Assembly (NCBI GenBank): GCA_964457365.1
Contig: CAYWFP010000068.1
Coordinates: forward strand, 1-21,920
Length of the DNA: 21,920 bases
Direction: 5' to 3'
From: CAYWFP01 sp964457365
Lineage (GTDB): Bacteria; Planctomycetota; SZUA-567
A model generated the notes under the pieces. That model did no database searches and was not told the origin of the DNA. It worked only from the letters and a program-made list of their open reading frames with translations. Of the stretch, positions 15,741 to 21,920 are shown piece after piece. Numbering within the stretch: position 1 is the first letter of the stretch; every line of letters begins with the position of its first letter. Made by a program: the position numbers and the translations under genes.

Positions 15741-16787
15741 ATGAGCGACTATCGTTTCATCGTCGAACCGAGCCTGATTGCCGCGCCGGCGCCGGCGTGG
15801 GGGTATTTGCGCGAGCCGGTGCTGCAGCGCATGCCCGGCGGAACGCTCTTCTGCACCTTTCTCACCGGCGGACCGACAGAGCCGCACGACGAGAACCTGG
15901 TCGCGGCCACGCACAGCGCCGACGGCGGCGCGAGCTGGTCGCCGCTACGGGTGCTGTTCGACCACCCGACGCGCGCGGCGTGGGCCACGGAGCTTTTCGT
16001 CGCCGCAGGGCCGCCGCGTTTCTTCGTACATACGTACGATTGCGCTTGCGACAAGAATGAACTACGCGCTTTCCAATCCGTCAGCGACGACGCGGGGCGC
16101 ACCTGGACGGAGCCGGTGACGCTGCCGGGCGGCGTCGCCAACCTGTCGGTGCGGCAGGGGATCGTGCTCCAGGACGGCGCGTGGCTCTTCCCGGTCTACT
16201 GGCAGGAGCAACTCGGCGACTGGGCCTGGGAGAAGACCGGCCCCGGCATCGACGTGGCCGGCATTCCCGCGACGTGGCCGTTCCGCTGCGGCGCGTTGCG
16301 CACCGAGAACGGCGGCGCGTCCTATACGCTGCACGGGCACCTCCGCGCGGCGGGGAAGCTGTGGGAGCCTGCGGCGGCCGAGATCGGCGATGGGCGTATC
16401 CTGATGCTGATGCGGGCCGACAAGACCGGCGTGCTGTACCGTTCGCACAGCGCCGACGGCGGGCGAAGCTGGTCGCCGGCGGAGCCGAGTGCGATTCCCA
16501 ATCCCGGCAGCAAGATCGCGCTGTTGCGCCATGGCGGGGCGCTGCTGCTGTTGGGAAACCAGGACGGGCGGATCGGACGCGAGGGACGCCGGCGGCTCTC
16601 GCTCTGGCTCTCGCACGACGGAGGCGAGTCGTGGACGGCGGGGCCGGTGCTCGCCGAGGCGCCGACGGGAAGGGTGGCCTGCTATCCGCACGCATTCCTG
16701 GCCGAGGACGAGGCGAAGCTCTACGTCGCCTGCGACACCTACCGCGAACAGTATTTGCTCAAGATACCGTACGCCGAGCTGTTCTGA
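15741..16787 (+). CDS. Sialidase-fold (BNR/Asp-box) protein, cytosolic
   Basis: A 348-residue six-bladed propeller-type protein of the sialidase superfamily. Four Asp boxes (SxDxGxxW) are visible, starting at residues 59, 115, 237 and 291. There is an early Arg in REP (Arg24), and a Glu/Arg pair appears around EIGDGRILMLMR (215-225), as in bacterial sialidase-like proteins. No signal peptide or membrane helix is seen, so it acts in the cytosol unless exported otherwise. Many PVC relatives are annotated as exo-alpha-sialidase, but the substrate is unproven and non-sialic sugars are possible. It is monocistronic: its own promoter lies upstream, and it converges with a lipoprotein gene on the other strand. 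Confidence 0.85.
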   Translation: MSDYRFIVEPSLIAAPAPAWGYLREPVLQRMPGGTLFCTFLTGGPTEPHDENLVAATHSADGGASWSPLRVLFDHPTRAAWATELFVAAGPPRFFVHTYDCACDKNELRAFQSVSDDAGRTWTEPVTLPGGVANLSVRQGIVLQDGAWLFPVYWQEQLGDWAWEKTGPGIDVAGIPATWPFRCGALRTENGGASYTLHGHLRAAGKLWEPAAAEIGDGRILMLMRADKTGVLYRSHSADGGRSWSPAEPSAIPNPGSKIALLRHGGALLLLGNQDGRIGREGRRRLSLWLSHDGGESWTAGPVLAEAPTGRVACYPHAFLAEDEAKLYVACDTYREQYLLKIPYAELF

Positions 16788-16852
16788 CGCCACCGGTTTT
16801 TCCGGCAGATCCGGCGCGACGGCGCGCCGCAGGTTCTGTCCGAAAACCCGGG

Positions 16853-16893
16853 CGGCCGGCTTCGGCGGGAGCGCCGAGCGCGGGGGCCGTTTT
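16853..16893 (+). terminator. Candidate rho-independent terminator after the sialidase-fold gene
   Basis: A GC stem TCGGCG-ggag-CGCCGA sits inside an outer CGGCC/GGCCG pairing and is followed by TTTT. It lies in the 105-base gap between the converging sialidase-fold and lipoprotein genes. The T-run is short, so confidence is limited. Confidence 0.4.
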
Positions 16894-17324
16894 CAATTCC
16901 GGATCACCTCGGTGATGACGATGTGCTTGGGGGTGGTCTGCTGGACGACGACGGTGCGGAAGGCCAGTTCGCTCATGATGGCGGCGACGGAATCGACCAG
17001 CGCCGGCGCGGTGACGCCTTCGCCGAGGAGGACGGTGGCCTGGCGCTTGTCGCAGACACAGGCCAGCTCCGCGCGCAAGGTCTCCAGGTCGAGGCTGTAC
17101 TTTCGCGGGCCGTCGACGCCGTATACGACGGCGATGTCGTCGGCGTCGTTGAGCTCGACCATGACCGATGACTGGAGCAGCGCGTCGAGCAGCTCGCGGT
17201 TCCGCGGTTCGTCGACGGCGTAGATGCCCGGTTCGTAGTGGAAGGCCGCCGGGGCGCGACCAGGCGGCTGGCCGCAGCCGGCCAGCAGCAGCAGCGCAAG
17301 GAGTGCGACAGGTCGGATCGTCAT
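16893..17324 (-). CDS. Small predicted lipoprotein
   Basis: A 143-residue protein with a clear lipoprotein signal: RP then LLALLLL and lipobox LAGC with Cys17. The mature part (about 126 residues) has an alternating beta/alpha pattern, with HIVITEVIRN at the end; it loosely recalls ExbD/TolR periplasmic domains, but this is weak. ATG 17324 gives a compact signal peptide; an ATG at 17336 is four residues longer and cannot be excluded because neither has a strong ribosome binding site. It follows the PPK2 gene by 82 bases on the same strand and may share its transcript. Confidence 0.7.
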   Translation of the reverse strand: MTIRPVALLALLLLAGCGQPPGRAPAAFHYEPGIYAVDEPRNRELLDALLQSSVMVELNDADDIAVVYGVDGPRKYSLDLETLRAELACVCDKRQATVLLGEGVTAPALVDSVAAIMSELAFRTVVVQQTTPKHIVITEVIRN

Positions 17325-17406
17325 GCCGGCTATCATACGTTTTCGGCGCCGCGACGCAACCCGAAAGCGCAGGGGAAGGGTCCGCTTGCGGGCGCCGGCC
17401 CGCGCG

Positions 17407-18255
17407 TCAGAACGCCTTGGGGACGAAGGTCTGCTCCTCCAGCGGCGGGCGGACGTAACCGACGTTCTCCTGCCGCGGCGGCAACTCGATTTTCTCGGGC
17501 GTGAGGTCCTCGTACGGGATCAGGCCCAGCAGGTGCGTGATGCAGTTGAGCCGCGCGCTGCGCTTGTCGTCGGCGTCGACGACGTACCACGGCGCCTGCT
17601 TGATATCGGTGTGCGCCATCATCGCGTCCTTGGCCTTGGAGTACTCCACCCACTTCGAGCGGCTCTGCAGGTCCATGGGGCTGAGCTTCCAGCGTTTCGT
17701 CGGATCCTTGATGCGGGCCTGGAACCGGCGCTCCTGCTCCTCGTCGCTGACGGAGAACCAGTACTTGATGAGCTTGATCCCCGAGCGGACGAGCATGCGC
17801 TCGAACTCCGGGCAGGAACGCATGAACTCCTGGTACTCCGCGTCGGTGCAGAAGCCCATCACGTGCTCGACGCCGGCGCGGTTGTACCAGCTGCGGTCGA
17901 AGAGGACCATCTCGCCGGCGGTGGGAAGGTGCGGGACGTAGCGCTGGAAGTACCACTGCTTCTTCTCGCGCTCCGTGGGCGTGCCCAGCGCCACCACGCG
18001 GCAGATGCGCGGGTTCAGCGACTGCGTGATGCGCTTGATGACGCCGCCCTTGCCCGCCGCGTCGCGGCCCTCGAAGATGACGACGACCTTCAATTCCTTG
18101 TGGCGGATCCATTCCTGCAGCTTCACGAGCTCGACCTGGAGCCGCGCGAGCTCCTGCTCGTACGCCTTCTTCTTGATGCGTTTCTTCCTGCCGGCCTTCC
18201 CGTCGCCGTCTCCGGCATGCGTGTCCTTCTTCTCTTCGTGCGTCTTCTTGCTCAT
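17407..18255 (-). CDS. ppk2: Polyphosphate kinase 2 family protein
   Basis: A 282-residue single-domain PPK2, which uses polyphosphate to phosphorylate nucleotides (class I: NDP to NTP, by family). Walker A is GRDAAGKGG at 63-71, with the family's FEGRDAAGKGG context, and Walker B is FDRSWYNRAG at 119-128. The lid region contains several Arg/Lys (SDEEQERRFQARIKDP). A Lys/His/Gly-rich N-terminal tail of about 45 residues precedes the core and is common. ATG 18255 is favoured over the longer open frame because GGGGGA lies 5 bases upstream. Length fits class I; subclass by sequence alone is uncertain. A likely promoter sits about 65 bases upstream. Confidence 0.94.
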   Translation of the reverse strand: MSKKTHEEKKDTHAGDGDGKAGRKKRIKKKAYEQELARLQVELVKLQEWIRHKELKVVVIFEGRDAAGKGGVIKRITQSLNPRICRVVALGTPTEREKKQWYFQRYVPHLPTAGEMVLFDRSWYNRAGVEHVMGFCTDAEYQEFMRSCPEFERMLVRSGIKLIKYWFSVSDEEQERRFQARIKDPTKRWKLSPMDLQSRSKWVEYSKAKDAMMAHTDIKQAPWYVVDADDKRSARLNCITHLLGLIPYEDLTPEKIELPPRQENVGYVRPPLEEQTFVPKAF

Positions 18256-18320
18256 GATGATCCCCCGTCGCTCCGATACGCGCACTCCGTCCGACGCGGC
18301 ATACGCCGCGCCACATCGTC

Positions 18321-18349
18321 AGTGTAGACGACGAATGCGCTTAGTCGAA
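18321..18349 (-). promoter_or_regulatory. Candidate sigma70-type promoter for ppk2
   Basis: On the minus strand TTCGAC and TACACT are separated by 17 bases, about 65 bases upstream of the ppk2 ATG. The -35 is imperfect. The rest of this gap shows no gene. Confidence 0.4.
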
Positions 18350-18401
18350 TCGACAGCGGAGGAAAATGCGTCGGCGAGGGGGTGTACCGCCGCAGCGGAT
18401 T

Positions 18402-20021
18402 CTATGCCACCCGTTCCGGGAGCGCGATGCCGGGTGTGCGCGGCCGCCACTGGAAGAAGACGCCCCAGCCGCGGCCGGCGTGGGTGTCCAGCGCGATCAC
18501 CACTTCGTGCACGCCGGCGGCCAGTTCCAGCGGAATCGCCGACCGGCCGGCCTCGGCCGGATTCAGCAGCGCCGGCTCGCAGAAGACCGGTTCGCCGTCG
18601 AGAAAGATCCGCACGCCGCCGTCGTGTCCCAATAGCGCCGTCCACGGATTATCCTCGTGCAGGCGGAAGCGGTTGGCGAGGTAGACGACGCCGTCGGCGT
18701 TGCCGCAACGCTTGTGGATGTCGACGAAGGCCGTGCCGACGGAGGCGGAGACCTCCCGCCACTCCGCGTCGGGGGCGGGACAGGGCGCGTCGGCGACGGT
18801 CGCACCAGTCCTGGGCAGAAGCTCGCTGACCCGCCAGGTGCGGACGAAGTCCGCGAGGTTGCTCTCCGGGTGCTTGCGACCCCAGTACTGCTTCATCGTC
18901 TGCATCTCGTCGTTGACGGGCACTTCGCGCACCGGGGTCCGGCTGTTTTCGTCAGGCAGCCAGTTGCCGCGGTTGTCCTGCAAGACCGCCCGGCGCTCCC
19001 GGACTGGCGGGACGTCCACGGCGGGGCAGGGGGTCTCGGCATACCAGTAGCCGACGCTGGCCATCTCGTTGCGCAGGTGATTGCCGTGGCCGTGTTCGAT
19101 AGTGACCTTGATCTCGCGTTGGAAGCGGACCGGGTTCTCGAGGTGGAAGACGTAGGACGTCTGGTAGCCGCCCCCATTCCCGAGACGCGGGCGGGTATGG
19201 CCTTCGTAGACGGAGGAACCGTTGCGGAGGTACGCGTGGTCCTGCATCCCCCAGGCCTGGTTCAGGTAATCTTCGCTTCCGGTGCCGTGGAGTTCGGGCG
19301 GCCACTTGTAGCCGTCGACCCAGATCATGTCGTCGCCCTCGCCCCACCACGTCCCCTGGAAGTTGCTGACGCTGAGGTTGCAGCCGATGTAGTGGCCGCG
19401 GCCCCGGGTGTCGAGGATGACGTAGTTGTTCTCCCACGCCTCGCGCTCCTTGTTGACGATATTGGCCTCGAAGGTGTTGACCGTGATCTCGCGGCCCCAG
19501 CCGCCGAAGGGGTTCTGCCGGCGGAACTCGGCGTGGAAATAGCCCAGCGCGTCGTCGGGAAGTCCGCCGGGCCAGGTCTCGTAGTCGATGTAGAAGTACT
19601 GCATGTGCGGCGCCCGGCCTTCGTTGACCAGTTCCACCCGCGCGCGCTCGCGGAACGGCATCGGCGCGTAGCAGTTCAGCGCGCAGCCGGCCTCGAAGAC
19701 GTTGTCGCGGTTGGCCGAGGCGGTGAACAGCAGCGACTGGAACGAGGCGACCAGCCCGTGCCCGAGGCAGAAGAAGTCGCCCAGCGGGCAGAGCACGCTC
19801 GGCTTCTCCGCGTCGTCCCAGGTGATCTTGAGCAGGCAATCGCGGTAGCCGTCGGCCTGGGTGAGCCAGAGGTGGGTCAACGCGCCCGGGCCGTCGATCT
19901 CCGCGAGGACGCGCGACTCGCCGGGCGGGACGATCCAGCGGTCGTCGTTGCGGCCCTCGGTATCCCACGAGGAGACGCGGCCGGTGCGGGCATCGGTGAT
20001 GCGGGCGAGCTTGGCGAGCAT
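18402..20021 (-). CDS. GH172-type (DUF2961) glycoside hydrolase-like protein
   Basis: A 539-residue protein with the DUF2961 architecture: N-terminal half with beta-jelly-roll strands, then conserved blocks YIGCNLSV, WWGEGDDMIWVDG (224-237), HGTGSEDYLNQAWG (245-258) and YEG (272-274). In characterised GH172 enzymes (difructose-anhydride and D-arabinofuranosidase types) two glutamates do catalysis; here Glu250 (in GTGSEDY) and Glu273 are the likely equivalents, placed by hand alignment. The C-terminal part (about 400-539) looks like a beta-sandwich. No signal peptide is present, so it probably acts on imported sugars in the cytosol. It is divergent from an AraC-type regulator, a common pairing for sugar-inducible genes. 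The substrate is not known. Confidence 0.88.
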   Translation of the reverse strand: MLAKLARITDARTGRVSSWDTEGRNDDRWIVPPGESRVLAEIDGPGALTHLWLTQADGYRDCLLKITWDDAEKPSVLCPLGDFFCLGHGLVASFQSLLFTASANRDNVFEAGCALNCYAPMPFRERARVELVNEGRAPHMQYFYIDYETWPGGLPDDALGYFHAEFRRQNPFGGWGREITVNTFEANIVNKEREAWENNYVILDTRGRGHYIGCNLSVSNFQGTWWGEGDDMIWVDGYKWPPELHGTGSEDYLNQAWGMQDHAYLRNGSSVYEGHTRPRLGNGGGYQTSYVFHLENPVRFQREIKVTIEHGHGNHLRNEMASVGYWYAETPCPAVDVPPVRERRAVLQDNRGNWLPDENSRTPVREVPVNDEMQTMKQYWGRKHPESNLADFVRTWRVSELLPRTGATVADAPCPAPDAEWREVSASVGTAFVDIHKRCGNADGVVYLANRFRLHEDNPWTALLGHDGGVRIFLDGEPVFCEPALLNPAEAGRSAIPLELAAGVHEVVIALDTHAGRGWGVFFQWRPRTPGIALPERVA

Positions 20022-20164
20022 GGGAGAAGCCTTTCGTGCAGCGAGTCCGTGATCCTGTTGCCGACGATCGTGCGGCAGCCTTCGCGGTCGCGCCGTCCGG
20101 GCGGGAACGCATCGCCCATGTCGTGCAGCGCCGCGGTCCGGCGTAACGCCCGCAGCCTACCCCC

Positions 20165-20194
20165 TTGCCATGCGCAGGGGAATGGCGTATGTTC
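20165..20194 (+). promoter_or_regulatory. Weak candidate promoter for the AraC-type regulator
   Basis: TTGCCA and TATGTT are separated by 18 bases, about 29 bases before the ATG at 20223. The 201-base divergent gap upstream likely also holds the operator for the GH172 gene, but no clear operator repeat is visible. Confidence 0.3.
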
Positions 20195-20222
20195 GGAATG
20201 ATTTGTACTATCGGAGGAAACG

Positions 20223-21121
20223 ATGTTCAAAGGCAAGCACTGGTTTGCCGCGCCGTACGCGGAGATCCCCGGTCTGGAGATCCACGGTATAGGCATCCGC
20301 GAGAAGATGCCGCCCGGGGTAATCCATCGCCCGCGCGGCACCGGGGACTATCTTTTTATGCTATTTTATGAAACAGTCGAGTTCGGCGCGGACGAGTCGC
20401 CAGGCACGCGGTCAGGCCCGGCGGCGATCGTGTGGACGCCGGGGACGTGCCAGCACTACGGCCGCGCGCGGCGGACGTTCACGCATACGTGGCTGCATGC
20501 CGACGGCGACTTCTTCGCCGAACAAGTCGCGCGCGTGCCGCGGAACACGCCGTTGGAATTCCCCGCGCCGACCGCGGCGGAGAGGTGGCTGGGGCTGTTG
20601 CACGCGGAATTGACCGCGCACGCGAAACCGGACCCGGCCATCGCGCGCAACCTCGTGGAGAACCTGCTGCGCGAGGCGACGCGGCAGGCCGGTCGCGCGC
20701 CGACGGTGCCGCCGGCGCTGCTGGCGGTGCGGGGCTACATGGAGGCCAATTGCACCGGGCGGTTGCGGCTGCGGGAACTGGCCGCGCGGGCGCACTTCTC
20801 GGTGCCGCACTTCAGCGCGGAGTTCAAGAAGCACTTCGGCGTGCCGGCGATCGAGCTGCTCGTGCGGCTGCGGCTGAAACAGGCGGCGTACCTGCTGGAG
20901 GATCGGAACCTGTCGGTGGGCGAGGTGGCGCAGCGGGTGGGGTACGACGACATCTATTACTTCTCCAAGCTTTTCAAGCGGCGCACGGGGATGAGCCCGA
21001 GCGCGTGGCGGCGCGGGCGGCAGAGGCCGCAGGTGCGGACGAAAAGCGCTTGCGCAAGCGGGCGCGAGCGGTATAATACGTTACCTTCGCTGTTCGGTTC
21101 CGCGCCGGGCAGGCCACATAC

Positions 21122-21131
<10 letters not shown>
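20223..21131 (+). CDS. AraC-family transcriptional regulator
   Basis: A 302-residue regulator. ATG 20223 has GGAGG 5 bases upstream. Residues about 1-150 form a cupin-like sensing domain, and 165-262 the double helix-turn-helix DNA-binding domain, with RLRELAARAHFSVPHFSAEF (first helix pair) and VGEVAQRVGYDDIYYFSKLFKR (second), ending in the family signature TGMSPSAWRR. Residues 266-302 are an extra tail beyond the domain. The last 60 bases of the frame run over the tRNA promoter and into the first 10 bases of the tRNA gene, so the tail may be chance read-through. Divergence from the GH172 gene suggests it controls that gene in response to a sugar. Confidence 0.9.
21050..21077 (+). promoter_or_regulatory. 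Sigma70 promoter of the tRNA-Pro gene
   Basis: TTGCGC (21050-21055) and a perfect TATAAT (21072-21077) are separated by 16 bases and lie 45 bases before the mature tRNA 5' end. It is embedded within the 3' end of the AraC reading frame. Confidence 0.6.
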
Positions 21132-21176
<45 letters not shown>

Positions 21177-21198
<22 letters not shown>

Positions 21199-21920
21199 TT
21201 TTTCAAAAAGGGCCGTTCGGCGAGATAGTCGAACGGCCTTCTCTTTGTCAGGGCGAGACTTACGTCCGACAGGGTACGGTTCAAAGATATCAGATCGAGG
21301 ATCTCCCGTTTCTCGGCGATCTTTGAACCATTATATATCTTCTTGGCGTCGTGTGCGAAATCGACAAGAGACAACGCCAAGTTTTTCGTCCCAGCCGTGG
21401 GACTGGCGTCCCGTTTGAGGTCTTTTTCGCCTTCTTCCAGCAACCGTGTCAGCTCGGTGTTCCGTGACATGTACGTGACATCGTCCAGACATCCTTCGAG
21501 ATACGCCTCCAGCAATCGATCCCGTTTCTTCTTCATGTCGTCGATCCGGGCCGCGATGTCGCGTTTCCGTTGCCGCTCCCGGGCCTCCTTGTCGTCCATG
21601 GCCGCGATGACGGCCTCGCGGAACCACGCGGCGGTTTCCTCGTCGGGCATGCGCAGAGTCTGCAGATCCTTCAGAATCGCCTCCTCCAGATCGGCCTCCT
21701 TCCACCGCACCACCGGGTGCTCCTTGCCGCGCTCGTTGTTGGCGCAGCGGTAATACACATGCTCCCGCACGGTGCCGTCGGCAAGCTTTCGGCGGATGCG
21801 TTCTCCCGTAATGCCGTGGCCGCAGTAGGCGCAAGTGAAGAGCCCTCCGCTGTAGGCCAGATTCGGTTCGCCCGTGCGCCGGTTGCGCCCATGAAGCAGT
21901 TCGTGGCAGCGATTGTAGAG
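21177..21920 (-). CDS. Large serine recombinase (C-terminal part; 5' end outside window)
   Basis: The frame is open from the right edge and stops at 21177, giving 247 residues of the C-terminal side; the N-terminal resolvase catalytic domain with its serine is outside. From the left of the visible protein come the recombinase zinc-ribbon with FTCAYCGHGITGE (CxxC) and VYYRCANN, a long charged coiled-coil (KRDIAARIDDMKKKRDRLLE), and the closing EKREILDLISLNRTL and PFDYLAE segments typical of this family. Such enzymes integrate and excise mobile elements. The last seven codons lie in the tRNA-Pro gene. The DNA is AT-richer than the window average, consistent with acquired DNA. A GTG at 21770 is internal, not the start. 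Confidence 0.9.
21208..21246 (+). terminator. Rho-independent terminator after tRNA-Pro (also strong on the other strand)
   Basis: A perfect 9-bp stem GGCCGTTCG/CGAACGGCC (21211-21219 with 21230-21238) has a 10-base loop and is followed by TTCTCTTT, ending the tRNA transcript. On the minus strand the same stem is followed by CTTTTTG. It lies inside the recombinase reading frame, upstream of that frame's stop. Confidence 0.65.
21278..21329. repeat. 11-bp inverted repeat in the recombinase 3' region
   Basis: GGTTCAAAGAT (21278-21288) and ATCTTTGAACC (21319-21329) are a perfect inverted pair around a 30-base spacer. It lies in the coding region of the recombinase, so it may be incidental, but it is 80 bases from the tRNA and could belong to an attachment-site arm. 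Confidence 0.45.

Overview
The window is a GC-rich, gene-dense bacterial chromosome segment carrying 16 protein genes or gene parts, one tRNA and one gene relic. Its content fits the Planctomycetota/Lentisphaerota/Verrucomicrobiota (PVC) side of the tree: eukaryote-like Ser/Thr kinases with FHA domains, a GH172 (DUF2961) protein beside an AraC regulator, a sialidase-fold protein, GAF-HlyD adaptors and a long type-2 IleRS. This is inferred from gene content only; the lineage is not proven.

Positions 1-9556 are a plus-strand housekeeping run with very short or overlapping junctions: yggS (start missing), proC, an FHA/Ser-Thr kinase, a DUF167 (YggU) gene, a trimeric purine nucleoside phosphorylase, a lipoprotein, ileS and a purN-like formyltransferase. 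It resembles the widespread yggS-proC-yggT-yggU neighbourhood, with a membrane kinase where YggT would normally sit. Positions 9567-9806 hold an AT-richer relic of an acyltransferase-3 membrane protein.

Positions 9846-12004 (minus) encode two overlapping secretion/efflux adaptors: a periplasmic adaptor and a GAF-TM-HlyD fusion. No transporter partner is visible. Next comes a small membrane LRR-like protein (plus). Then, on minus, an FHA protein (14950-15555) sits upstream of a membrane pseudokinase (12910-14778) whose N-terminus carries two 24-residue repeats resembling the c-di-GMP-binding MshEN motif. This pseudokinase is the most unusual protein in the window.

Positions 15741-20021 hold a cytosolic BNR/sialidase-fold protein, a small lipoprotein, a polyphosphate kinase 2 and a GH172-type protein. 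The GH172 gene is divergent from an AraC-family regulator (20223-21131), which suggests a small carbohydrate-use unit.

The right edge is a tRNA-Pro(CGG) gene (21122-21198) squeezed between two reading frames. The AraC frame ends inside its first 10 bases. On the other strand, a large serine recombinase, cut by the window end, has its last seven codons and stop inside the tRNA 3' half. The AT-richer recombinase DNA and this overlap suggest the left end of an integrated element that used the tRNA gene as its target.
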